A DNA stretch of 64,000 bases from JAVBMV01 sp031552145 (GTDB taxonomy: Bacteria; Myxococcota; Myxococcia; Myxococcales; UBA5297), in the NCBI GenBank assembly GCA_031552145.1, contig JAVBMV010000001.1, positions 1-64,000 of the forward strand. Reading direction: 5' to 3'. Position numbers and translations under genes: made by a program. Numbering within the stretch: position 1 is the stretch's first letter; each line of letters starts with the position of its first letter. The notes beneath the pieces were generated by a model. That model was not told the DNA's origin. It saw only the letters and a program-made list of their open reading frames with translations, and made no database searches. Shown in pieces: positions 43,081-51,418 of the stretch.

Positions 43081-45441
43081 ATGCAGGCTACGACCAAGAC
43101 TATCAATATCGGCGGACGCGAACTCTCGCTCGAGACGGGGCGGCTCGCGAAGCAGGCCCACGGCTCGGCGCTGCTGCGCTACGGGGAGACCATGATCCTC
43201 GTCACGGCCGCCTCGGCCCCCGACGCGAAGGAGGGGCTCGACTTCTTCCCCCTCACCGTCGACTACCAGGAGAAGCTCTACGCCGCGGGGCGCATCCCGG
43301 GCAGCTACTTCAAGCGCGAGGGGCGCCCCAGCGAGAAGGAGACGCTGACGAGCCGCATCATCGACCGCTCGCTGCGCCCCCTCTTCCCCGAAGGCTATTA
43401 CTTCGAGACGCAGGTGATCGCCTCGGTCATCTCGGCCGACATCGAGAATGAGCCCGATGTGCACGCCATCACGGCGGCCTCGGCGGCGCTCCACCTCTCC
43501 AACATTCCCTTCAACGGCCCCATCGCCGGCGTCCGCGTCGGGCGCATCGACGGCGCCTTCATCGCCAACCCCACCGCCGAGCAGCGCAAGGTGAGCGATC
43601 TCGACCTGATCGTCTCGGCCAGCAAGGACGCCATCGTCATGGTCGAGGGCGGCGCCAAGGAGCTCTCCGAGAGCGCCATGGTCGACGCGCTGCTCTTCGC
43701 CTACGAGTCGGTGCAGCCGGCCATCGCGGCGCAGGAAGAGCTGCGGCGCGAGCGCGGCCTGCCAAAGCGCACCTTCGAGGTGGCCCCCGTCGACGAGGCG
43801 CTGAAGGCGCGCGTGAAGGAGCTCTCCTGGGAGCCCATCACCAAGGCCTATGCCATCGGCGAGAAGATCGAGCGCTACGCGCAGCTCTCCGTCGTGAAGA
43901 AGGCGGCCATCGCCGCCCTCAAGGCCGAGAAGGGCGAGGCCTACTCAATCGAGATGGAGCGCACCGCCAAGGCCTTTATCGAGGAGTTCAAGTACGACTA
44001 CGTGCGCGGCATGGTGCTCGACACCGGCAAGCGCATCGGCGGTCGCACCACCACCGAGATCCGCCAGATCACCTGTGAGGTGGGCGCGCTCCCCCGCGTG
44101 CACGGCTCGGCGATCTTCACGCGCGGCGAGACGCAGGCGCTGGTCGCCACCACGCTCGGCACCGGCGACGATGAGCAGCGCATCGAGGTGCTCTCGGGCA
44201 TGGCGCTCAAGAAGTTCATGCTCCACTACAACTTCCCCCCCTTCAGCGTCGGCGAGGTGAAGCCGATGCGCAGCCCCGGCCGCCGCGAGATCGGCCACGG
44301 CGCCCTCGCCGAGCGCGCGCTGCGCCAGGTGATGCCGGGCGAGGAGGTCAACTTCCCCTACACCGTGCGCGTGGTGAGCGACATCCTCGAGTCGAACGGC
44401 TCCTCGTCGATGGCCTCGGTCTGCGGCGGCTGCCTCGCCCTGATGGACGCGGGCGTGCCCATCACCGCGCCCGTCGCCGGCATCGCCATGGGGCTCATCA
44501 AGGAGGGGGAGCGCATCGCCATCCTCTCCGACATCCTCGGCGACGAGGATCATCTGGGCGACATGGACTTCAAGGTGTGCGGCACCGCGAAGGGCATCAC
44601 CGCCATCCAGATGGATATCAAGATCACGGGCGTCGCCCGCGAGGTGCTCGCCAACGCGCTGGAGCAGGCGCGCCAGGGACGGCTGCACATCCTGGGCAAG
44701 ATGGCCGAGGCGCTCCCCGCGCCGCGCACCGAGGTGAGCCGCTACGCGCCGCGCATCACCACCATCAAGATCAGGCCCGAGCGCATCAAGGACGTCATCG
44801 GGCCCGGCGGCAAGGTGGTGCGCGACATCATCGCCCGCACCGGTTGCGCGGTCGACATCGAGGATGACGGCAGCATCGCCATCGCCTCGGCCGACGGCCT
44901 CGCGGTGGAGCAGGCGATCAAGATGATCCGCAACCTCACCCAGGAGGCGGAGATCGGCCGCGTCTACCTCGGCACCGTGCGCAAGCTGGCCGAGTTCGGC
45001 GCCTTCGTCGAGCTCTTCCCCGGCACCGATGGACTCGTCCATGTGAGCGAGCTGGCCGAGGAGCGCGTCAAGGAGGTGAGCGACATCCTCAAGGAGGGCG
45101 ACGAGGTCCTCGTGAAGGTGATCGCCGTCGATCGCACCGGCAAGATTCGCCTCTCCCGCAAGGAGGCCATCGGCGCCAAGGAGGGCGATGTCAGCGCTCC
45201 GGCGCCCCGCCCCGACCGCGACGAGCGGCCGCGCCGCGATGGCGACCGCGATCGCCGCGGCGGGCGCGACCGCGACCGTGGTGACCGGAGCGACCGCGGC
45301 GGACGCGATCGCGACCGTGGTGACCGGGGCGACCGCGGCGGACGTGACCGCGACCGCGGCGAGCGCGGTTCGGAGGGTGGCTCCGACAAGGGCTCCGGCC
45401 ACGGCTCCGACCAAGGCTCTGGCCAAGGTTCGGAAGGATGA
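43081..45441 (+). CDS. pnp: Polyribonucleotide nucleotidyltransferase
   Basis: The ATG at 43081 has GAGGAG 7 nt upstream; ATG 43075 is too close to it. The 786-residue PNPase has two RNase PH domains with an all-alpha linker. The second contains ILESNGSSSMASVCGG and the metal-site DILGDEDHLGDMDF. A KH domain (IKDVIGPGGKVVRDII) and an S1 domain (GTVRKLAEFGAFVELFPG) follow. The last about 75 residues form a low-complexity Arg/Asp/Gly-rich tail with three copies of an RGGRDRDRGDR-type unit. The enzyme degrades RNA 3' to 5'. It overlaps dut by 4 bp. Confidence 0.96.
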   Translation: MQATTKTINIGGRELSLETGRLAKQAHGSALLRYGETMILVTAASAPDAKEGLDFFPLTVDYQEKLYAAGRIPGSYFKREGRPSEKETLTSRIIDRSLRPLFPEGYYFETQVIASVISADIENEPDVHAITAASAALHLSNIPFNGPIAGVRVGRIDGAFIANPTAEQRKVSDLDLIVSASKDAIVMVEGGAKELSESAMVDALLFAYESVQPAIAAQEELRRERGLPKRTFEVAPVDEALKARVKELSWEPITKAYAIGEKIERYAQLSVVKKAAIAALKAEKGEAYSIEMERTAKAFIEEFKYDYVRGMVLDTGKRIGGRTTTEIRQITCEVGALPRVHGSAIFTRGETQALVATTLGTGDDEQRIEVLSGMALKKFMLHYNFPPFSVGEVKPMRSPGRREIGHGALAERALRQVMPGEEVNFPYTVRVVSDILESNGSSSMASVCGGCLALMDAGVPITAPVAGIAMGLIKEGERIAILSDILGDEDHLGDMDFKVCGTAKGITAIQMDIKITGVAREVLANALEQARQGRLHILGKMAEALPAPRTEVSRYAPRITTIKIRPERIKDVIGPGGKVVRDIIARTGCAVDIEDDGSIAIASADGLAVEQAIKMIRNLTQEAEIGRVYLGTVRKLAEFGAFVELFPGTDGLVHVSELAEERVKEVSDILKEGDEVLVKVIAVDRTGKIRLSRKEAIGAKEGDVSAPAPRPDRDERPRRDGDRDRRGGRDRDRGDRSDRGGRDRDRGDRGDRGGRDRDRGERGSEGGSDKGSGHGSDQGSGQGSEG

Positions 45442-45896
45442 TCGGGCAGAAGCAGAAGCTGCTCGTGCGGCTCACCCGTGTCGACGAGATGCGCGGTGAG
45501 CCGCTGCCCTTGCCGCAATACATGACCGAAGAGGCGGCGGGATTCGATCTGATGGCCGACCGCGCCTTCGAGCTCCTGCCAGGGGCGCGTGCGGTGATCC
45601 CCACGGGCTTCTCCATGGAGCTGCCGAAGGGGTACGAGGGACAGGTGCGGCCGCGCAGCGGCCTCGCGGCCAAGCACGGCGTCACCGTGCTCAACGCCCC
45701 CGGTACCATCGACAGCGACTACCGTGGAGAGGTTGGGGTGATCCTCGTCAACCTCTCCGACAAGCTCTTCTCCGCGAAGCGAGGCGAGCGCATCGCCCAG
45801 CTCATCATCGCGCCGGTGATGCAGGTCGATCTGGTCGAGGTGGCGTCGCTCGGCGCCACGACACGTGGCGCGGGAGGCTTCGGCTCCACGGGCTAG
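45438..45896 (+). CDS. dut: Deoxyuridine 5'-triphosphate nucleotidohydrolase
   Basis: The 152-residue trimeric dUTPase has all five motifs: AGFDLMA, RPRSGLA, NAPGTIDSDYRGEV, ERIAQLII and the C-terminal RGAGGFGSTG. It hydrolyses dUTP to dUMP. The ATG overlaps the pnp stop. Confidence 0.96.
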   Translation: MIGQKQKLLVRLTRVDEMRGEPLPLPQYMTEEAAGFDLMADRAFELLPGARAVIPTGFSMELPKGYEGQVRPRSGLAAKHGVTVLNAPGTIDSDYRGEVGVILVNLSDKLFSAKRGERIAQLIIAPVMQVDLVEVASLGATTRGAGGFGSTG

Positions 45897-45908
45897 GAGC
45901 TGTGCGCT

Positions 45909-47327
45909 GTGTTCTCGGGCTTTCCATTCCCGCCGATCGGGCCGCTGCGCAGAGCGCTGCTCTGGTGGAACGACCTCTCTCCGCAAGGGCTCTTCGCGGC
46001 GAGCTTCGTCCTCCTCATCGCGCTCTGCACCGGGGGGCTGCTCTGGCTCCCCGGACTCTACACCGGCGCACCGCTCACTCCGCTGGAGGCGCTCTTCACG
46101 GCGACGAGCGCCACCTGCGTCACCGGCCTTGGCGTGGTCGATCTCGCCACGCGCTTCACCCTGCGTGGGCAGGCCTGGATCCTCTTTTTCATTCAAGCGG
46201 GAGGGCTTGGGCTCTTCACCCTGAGCACCCTCATCATCGGCGGGCTGGGCAGGCGCCTCAGCCTGCGCTCCGAGGCGATCACGGGGGCCTCCATCGCGCT
46301 CAGCCAGCGCCGCTCCGCTTTGGCGCTCACCGTGCGCCTCACGCGTGTCACGCTGCTGATCGAAGGCATCGGGGCGCTGCTCCTCTTCGCGCTTTGGGTG
46401 GGGGAGAGCAGCGTGGGCGAGGCCGCCTGGAACGCCCTCTTCCACGCCGTGAGCGCCTTCTGCAACGCCGGCTTCTCTACCTTTAGCGACAACCTCATGG
46501 GCTTCGCCGAACGACCGCTCACGCTGCTGGTCATCTCCGCGCTCATCATCGTCGGTGGATTGGGGATCTTGGTCCTCGACGAGCTACTCCGTTACCGTAA
46601 AGAGCGGCGCGCGAACCCCAGGGCCCGGCTCTCGGTGCACACCTTCGTCGTGCTCGTCGTCACCGGCGCGCTGCTCTTTGGAGGCGCGGCGCTCTACGCG
46701 GTTTTCGAGTGGCAGGGTGAGTTCGCGCGCTTCGACCTGATCGATAAGCTCGCCAACGCTTGGTTCATGTCGGCCTCCTCGCGCACGGCCGGTTTCAACA
46801 CCATCTCCTTCTCGATGCTGGGCAACGCAGCGGGCTTTCTCACCGTGCTCCTGATGCTGATCGGCGGTTCTCCCAGCTCCACCGCTGGCGGCATCAAGAC
46901 CACCTCGGTCGCGGTGCTGGTGGCGCTGGCCTTCTCGCGCATTCGGGGGCGGCGCAACGTGGTGCTCCACGGCCGCGCTATTCCGGGAGCGACGGTGGCG
47001 CGCACGGTGAGCCTCGCCATCATCGCCTTCGTTGCTATGACTCTCGCGGTCTTTGTCCTCAGCTTCACCGAGGCGCACGACGCGGTGGTCAACGCGCGCC
47101 AGGCCTTCCTGCCGCAGCTTTTCGAGGTGGCGAGCGCGCTGGGCACCGCGGGCCTCTCGATGGAGCTGACCGCCTCGCTCAGCCCGATGGGCAAGCTGCT
47201 CATCGTTGGGCTGATGTACATGGGGCGCGTCGGTCCCCTCGTCTTCTTCGCTTCGCTGGCGCTGCGAAGCGGTGGAAACGAGCTGCGAGAGCTGAGGCCG
47301 GCGCACGAAGACCTGATCGTGGGCTGA
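45909..47327 (+). CDS. Potassium uptake channel subunit (TrkH/KtrB family)
   Basis: The 472-residue membrane protein starts at a GTG 12 bp after dut. Four pore-loop selectivity motifs are visible: TSATCVTGLGVVD, SAFCNAGFSTF, SSRTAGFNTI and LGTAGLSMEL, each with the filter Gly. This matches KtrB/TrkH, which moves K+ (often Na+-coupled) through the inner membrane. The next gene encodes its regulatory partner. Confidence 0.93.
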   Translation: MFSGFPFPPIGPLRRALLWWNDLSPQGLFAASFVLLIALCTGGLLWLPGLYTGAPLTPLEALFTATSATCVTGLGVVDLATRFTLRGQAWILFFIQAGGLGLFTLSTLIIGGLGRRLSLRSEAITGASIALSQRRSALALTVRLTRVTLLIEGIGALLLFALWVGESSVGEAAWNALFHAVSAFCNAGFSTFSDNLMGFAERPLTLLVISALIIVGGLGILVLDELLRYRKERRANPRARLSVHTFVVLVVTGALLFGGAALYAVFEWQGEFARFDLIDKLANAWFMSASSRTAGFNTISFSMLGNAAGFLTVLLMLIGGSPSSTAGGIKTTSVAVLVALAFSRIRGRRNVVLHGRAIPGATVARTVSLAIIAFVAMTLAVFVLSFTEAHDAVVNARQAFLPQLFEVASALGTAGLSMELTASLSPMGKLLIVGLMYMGRVGPLVFFASLALRSGGNELRELRPAHEDLIVG

Positions 47328-47363
47328 AGGCCGCCGGGAAAGGTATGAGCGAGGAGATATGAG

Positions 47364-48020
47364 ATGAAACGGTTTCTTGTCATTGGACTGGGAAACTTTG
47401 GCTCGACAGTGGCCCAGGCGCTGCACCGACATGGGCACGAGGTGGTGGCGCTCGACACCGACGAGGAGCTGGTGGACGAGCTGGGCACCCGCGTGTCGCG
47501 CGCCATGGTGGGTGACGGGACCAACCGCGCTCTTCTGAAAGAGGTGGGGGCCGAGGAGGTGGACGCCGCGGTCATCTCGACTGGAAGCGACCTCTCAGCG
47601 AGCGTACTCGCGCTGCTCGCGCTGCGCGATCTCGGCGTGCGCGAGATCTTCGTGAAGGTAATGTCGGATGACCATGCCCGAATCGTGGAGACGCTGGGCG
47701 CTACCGACAGCATCTTCCCCGAGCGCGAGTCGGCCGTCGGGCTCGCGTCGCGCCTCACCAGCGGAAAGCTCCTGCAGTATGTGCAGCTCGGCGGCGATCT
47801 CGGCCTGCAGGAGATGCCGATGCCCACCGAGTGGCTCGGCTCTACCCTGCGCGCGCTGGGCCTGCCGCAGCGCTATCGGGTCCAGGTCGTCGCCCTGCAC
47901 GATGTGCTGCGCGACCAGATGCTCGCTGTACCCGATCCGGATCGCGTGCTCACCGAGTCCGACACTTTGCTCGTCGCGGGCCACCCCGAGGCGCTGGAGA
48001 AGGTCGCGGCGGTGAGATAG
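47364..48020 (+). CDS. Potassium uptake regulator (TrkA/KtrA family)
   Basis: The 218-residue cytosolic protein has an RCK-N Rossmann domain (FLVIGLGNFGSTVAQALHRHG, VVALDTDEELVDEL, MVGDGTNRALLKEVG) and an RCK-C domain. One N and one C domain is KtrA-like; TrkA of E. coli has two of each. It gates the KtrB/TrkH channel by binding nucleotide. GAGGAG lies 7 nt before the ATG. Confidence 0.93.
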   Translation: MKRFLVIGLGNFGSTVAQALHRHGHEVVALDTDEELVDELGTRVSRAMVGDGTNRALLKEVGAEEVDAAVISTGSDLSASVLALLALRDLGVREIFVKVMSDDHARIVETLGATDSIFPERESAVGLASRLTSGKLLQYVQLGGDLGLQEMPMPTEWLGSTLRALGLPQRYRVQVVALHDVLRDQMLAVPDPDRVLTESDTLLVAGHPEALEKVAAVR

Positions 48021-48114
48021 GTGCGCCCATTCGTTGGACGCGGCTGGATGGTCGTGGGCGTTGTGCAGCCGTTGCCCCCTGTGCACCTTCTTCCCTTGAG
48101 GGGAGGGGCGGGCG

Positions 48115-49632
48115 ATGGCGCTGGGACGCGCACTCGTAGCTATTGGCCTAGTTGGAGCGCTCCTCCCAGGGAGGTGGGGAGGCGGCTCGGCCGCGGGAGC
48201 CCCGCTCTGGCGTGAGGGGCGCGTCGAAAAGGAGCGGCTTGGCGCCGCGTCGCTGCCCGACTTCTCGCGCGTGGCGGAGCGAGCCCGGGCGGCCGTCGTC
48301 TCGATCGCCACGGTTCAGCAGAGCGAGATTGCCGACCTGCCGCTCTTGTCCCGGCTCGCGCCCAAGGAGCGCCCGCCCGAGGTGCAGCGGGGGTTGGGCG
48401 CGGGTTTCCTGATCCACCCCGATGGGTTCTTCGTCACCAACGGCCACGTGATCGATGGCGCTGCGCAGGTGGTGGTGACGGTGAGGCGAGAGGGCCGGCC
48501 GCGCGAATATCAGGCGCGGCTGCTCGGTCTGGATCGGGCGACCGACATCGCCCTAATGCGGCTCGACTCGGAGGGAGAGCAATTCCCCACGCTTCCGTTG
48601 GGGGACAGCGATAGGCTCCAGGTGGCCGAGTGGATCGCGGTGCTGGGCAATCCCTATGGGCTCTTCCAGAGCATCAGCGTGGGCGTCGTGAGCTATGTGG
48701 GGCGCACCGACGTGAGCCCCGCTGGCCGTGACGGATATTTCGACTACGTACAAACCGACGCGCCCATCAATCCTGGGAACAGCGGCGGCCCGCTCATCGA
48801 TCTCTCGGGCGAGGTGGTCGCCATCGCCAATGCCGTCAATGCCGTGGGGCAGGGGATTGGCTTCGCCATCCCTATCAACATGGCGAAGCGGATCCTGGGG
48901 CCGCTCTTTCTAGCCGGGAGGGTGGAGCGGAGTTGGCTCGGCGTGGGTGTGGATGAGCTGACGAGCGAGTCGGCGGAGCGGCTGGGTCTACCGCTCTCGC
49001 AAGGGGGCGTGCTCATCACCGAGGTGGGGGCGCAGACCCCCGCGGCGCGCGCTGGCCTCAAGGTGGGCGACGTCCTGACCGCCTTCGATGGAGCGCAGGT
49101 CGACGACGCCCAGCGGCTGCGCTGGCTGAGCGCCATGGCGGGTGTGGGGCACAAGGCAGAGCTGGTCGCTATGCGCGGCGGACAGCCGATGAAGCTCTCC
49201 GCGAAGCTCGAGGCGATGCCCGAAGAGCGCAAGCTCCTACTCGACCCGCGCCTCTCCGAACTGGGTTTGGTCGTGAGCGAGGTGGACGTGCCCACCGCCC
49301 GAAGCGCAGGGCTGGCGCTTCCCTTCGGCGCCTGCGTGAAGCATGTGCGCGAGGGGAGCCGCGCCTGGCGCGCCGGCCTGCGCGAGGGGGATTTGATCCT
49401 GAAGGTGGATGAGCGGGAGGTGCGCTCCCCCAGCTCGCTGGCGCGCGCCCTGGGGGGCGCCGCTCCTCTTTCCGGCTTCGGGACGGGTCTTGGTCTGGGG
49501 GGAGCCGGAGGCGCGGCTGTCGGGGGCGCGGAGGGGAAGGGCGCGAGTGGGGAGGATGAGCGCGCCGGCCGCGTCGCCAAGGTGGTGCTGAGGCGCCAGA
49601 CCCAGACCTTTTTTGTCGTCGTAGAGCGCTGA
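48115..49632 (+). CDS. HtrA/DegP-family serine protease with two PDZ domains
   Basis: The 505-residue protein has a hydrophobic N terminus (signal peptide or anchor) and the trypsin-like triad: His in FVTNGHVIDGA, Asp in DRATDIALMRLD and Ser in NPGNSGGPLIDLSG. PDZ1 begins near SWLGVGVDELT and PDZ2 near LVVSEVDVPTARSAGLAL. A Gly/Ala-rich insert interrupts the C-terminal part of PDZ2. Such proteases degrade or refold damaged envelope proteins. It follows the potassium genes after 94 bp. Confidence 0.92.
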   Translation: MALGRALVAIGLVGALLPGRWGGGSAAGAPLWREGRVEKERLGAASLPDFSRVAERARAAVVSIATVQQSEIADLPLLSRLAPKERPPEVQRGLGAGFLIHPDGFFVTNGHVIDGAAQVVVTVRREGRPREYQARLLGLDRATDIALMRLDSEGEQFPTLPLGDSDRLQVAEWIAVLGNPYGLFQSISVGVVSYVGRTDVSPAGRDGYFDYVQTDAPINPGNSGGPLIDLSGEVVAIANAVNAVGQGIGFAIPINMAKRILGPLFLAGRVERSWLGVGVDELTSESAERLGLPLSQGGVLITEVGAQTPAARAGLKVGDVLTAFDGAQVDDAQRLRWLSAMAGVGHKAELVAMRGGQPMKLSAKLEAMPEERKLLLDPRLSELGLVVSEVDVPTARSAGLALPFGACVKHVREGSRAWRAGLREGDLILKVDEREVRSPSSLARALGGAAPLSGFGTGLGLGGAGGAAVGGAEGKGASGEDERAGRVAKVVLRRQTQTFFVVVER

Positions 49633-49714
49633 AGCGCGCCCTAGACTTGCCGCCCTCCGAGGGATGGGGTATCACCGCGCCCCTATCCACAGCTCTGGTT
49701 GTAAGGAGGATGGC

Positions 49715-49990
49715 TTGTCAGAGGCTACGACGAAGCACGCAGGTTCGAAGGACAAAGTTTGGAAGCGCCCCAACCGCGGCGGCGGTGAGAAGGCCTGCAC
49801 GGTAGAAGGGTGCAAGCGCCCCTACCGCGCCAAGGGCTACTGCTGGTTCCACTACTCACACTGGCGCAAGGGCGAGCTGGGGCATAGCCGCTACACCCCC
49901 TGCGACGCAGAGAAGTGCACCAAGCGCCCCTTCAAGGCGCGCCTCTGCGAGACGCACTACAACGAGAAGCACGGCAAGAAAGAGGGCTGA
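49715..49990 (+). CDS. Small Cys/His-rich zinc-ribbon-like protein
   Basis: A TTG at 49715 with AAGGAGG 5 nt upstream is the best start; it gives 91 residues. The protein carries two similar metal-binding-like units. One is CTVEGCKRPYRAKGYCWFHY (about residues 29-48) and the other CDAEKCTKRPFKARLCETHY (about 64-83). Each has the pattern C-x4-C-x8/9-C-x2-H. Similar small proteins occur in Myxococcota. The many Lys and Arg residues suggest nucleic acid binding. Function unknown. Confidence 0.72.
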   Translation: MSEATTKHAGSKDKVWKRPNRGGGEKACTVEGCKRPYRAKGYCWFHYSHWRKGELGHSRYTPCDAEKCTKRPFKARLCETHYNEKHGKKEG

Positions 49991-50056
49991 GTAGCCCCTC
50001 TCCTGCCTGATCTAGCCGCCGCGTGCCTCTTTTGTGGTGCGCGGAGCAGGTAAGTT

Positions 50057-50103
50057 CTGCCCTCGACAGGCCCTTGCGGGCTCGTCGGGGGCAGCGTCGT
50101 TTT
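50057..50103 (+). terminator. Likely rho-independent terminator after the Cys/His gene
   Basis: CTGCCCTCGACAGGCCC (50057-50073) pairs with 50078-50094 around a TTGC loop, with one mismatch and two G-U pairs. CGTCGTTTT follows. It lies about 70 bp beyond the stop at 49990 and just before repeat array B. Confidence 0.55.
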
Positions 50104-50110
50104 GGCGCCG

Positions 50111-50167
50111 GCTCCCAATCGTCGGGCCTCTGACTCCCAATCGTCAGGAGCTTGACTCCCAATCGTC
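50111..50167 (+). repeat. Array B: three 22-bp direct repeats upstream of the second AAA/DUF4143 gene
   Basis: The element CTCCCAATCGTC recurs within copies starting at 50111, 50133 and 50155, exactly 22 bp apart. The middle unit reads GGGCCTCTGACTCCCAATCG, matching array A in GGCCTCTGACTCC and in ATCG. As in array A, the unit nearest the gene keeps TGACTCC but has a changed spacer. The array ends 19 bp before the ATPase ATG. TTGGCGCC lies beside the outer end of both arrays. Confidence 0.85.
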
Positions 50168-50186
50168 AGCGAGATAGCAGAGGGGC

Positions 50187-51410
50187 ATGTTTCTCCGCCA
50201 ATGCCGCGATCACATAGCTGCCGCGCTGAGCGACACGCCCGTTACGCTGGTCGTTGGGCCCAGGCGCTCGGGCAAGACGACGCTGGTGCGTGAGTTCGAG
50301 ACTGAGCAGCGCAAATACGTGACGCTCGACGATCATCTGGCTCTCGAGCAGGCGCGCGCCGACCCCATGGGCTTTCTGCTACAGCTAGGCGACGGGATCA
50401 TAGACGAGGTACAGCGCGCCCCCGGGCTGATCATGGCGATAAAGCGCTCCGTGGACGAGAAGTATGGGCCCGGGCGCTTCCTTCTTACGGGGTCGGCGAA
50501 CGTGATGACCCTACCGACTGTCGGCGATAGCCTCGCTGGTAGGATGGAGACGATTCGCTTGCTTCCGCTCTCTGGCGCGGAGTTGGCCGGAGGAAAGAGA
50601 ACCTTTCTTTCGCAACTTTTCGATATGAGGGGCCGTTTCCCATTGAAGCCTCGTGTGCCAAAGCTGGGGCCATCGCTTGTCGAGGCAGTGTTGCAGGGCG
50701 GCTATCCGGAGGTGATGAGTCGTTCGCCAGGGCGAAGAGATGCCTGGTACCGCTCATATCTTGGCTCAGTGCTCACCCGCGACCTTCGTGATATCGCGGT
50801 CGTCGAGAAGCTTACGTCGCTACCCAAGTTCGTGCAGTTGCTCGCGGAGCACTCTGGGCAGATGGTCAACTACTCCGGCTTTGGGGCAGCGCTAGAGCTA
50901 ACGAACAAGACTAGCCAACGCTACGTCGAGCTGCTCGAGCGTATCTACATAGTCGCGACCTTGGCGCCCTGGTACTCGAACAGAATCAAGAGGTTGATAA
51001 AGACACCCAAGCTGCATTTCATAGACTCTGGGTTATTGGCGTCGGTGCGGCGCTTCGAGCATATGCGTGCAGGCTGGGATCGCACCGGCTTCGGGCCGTT
51101 GCTCGAGACCTTCGTCTTCAGCGAGGTGCTGAAGCTCTTGGATAGTCCGATGGAGTACTTCCTTTACCACTATAGGGATCACCAGCAGAATGAGGTGGAC
51201 TTTGTGCTAGAGAGAAGCGACGGCCTAGTCGCGGGGATTGAGGTCAAGGCAAGTTCTACGGTGGCCCAGGCCGACTTCAAGGGCTTGCGCATCATGGCCG
51301 ACGCGCTTGGCAAAAAATTCGCTGCGGGCGTGGTCCTATACGACGGAGACACGGCCATACCCGTAGGAGACCGCCTCACGGCGGTCCCCCTCTCATTTCT
51401 CTGGGAGTAG
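50187..51410 (+). CDS. AAA ATPase with DUF4143 domain, copy B
   Basis: The 407-residue protein is colinear with the gene at 41076-42296 along its whole length. It has Walker A GPRRSGKTTLVRE, Walker B DGIIDEVQRAP, the middle segment LGSVLTRDLRDIAVVEKL and the C-terminal nuclease-like NEVDFVLERSDGLVAGIEVK. It differs at many positions, so the two are diverged paralogues, not a recent duplication. Its upstream DNA carries repeat array B in the same place as array A. No toxin, antitoxin or transposase gene lies beside it. Its function is unknown. Confidence 0.9.
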   Translation: MFLRQCRDHIAAALSDTPVTLVVGPRRSGKTTLVREFETEQRKYVTLDDHLALEQARADPMGFLLQLGDGIIDEVQRAPGLIMAIKRSVDEKYGPGRFLLTGSANVMTLPTVGDSLAGRMETIRLLPLSGAELAGGKRTFLSQLFDMRGRFPLKPRVPKLGPSLVEAVLQGGYPEVMSRSPGRRDAWYRSYLGSVLTRDLRDIAVVEKLTSLPKFVQLLAEHSGQMVNYSGFGAALELTNKTSQRYVELLERIYIVATLAPWYSNRIKRLIKTPKLHFIDSGLLASVRRFEHMRAGWDRTGFGPLLETFVFSEVLKLLDSPMEYFLYHYRDHQQNEVDFVLERSDGLVAGIEVKASSTVAQADFKGLRIMADALGKKFAAGVVLYDGDTAIPVGDRLTAVPLSFLWE

Positions 51411-51418
51411 CGGCTGCC

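Noticed and set aside
43945..45426. 493-codon open frame antisense to pnp
   Set aside because: It mirrors the codon structure of pnp in a GC-rich genome, is full of Ala/His/Asp/Arg low-complexity sequence and has no ribosome site or family motif.
50187..51410. Toxin-antitoxin reading of the AAA/DUF4143 gene
   Set aside because: No small partner gene lies beside either copy, so nothing in the sequence supports a two-gene toxin system.
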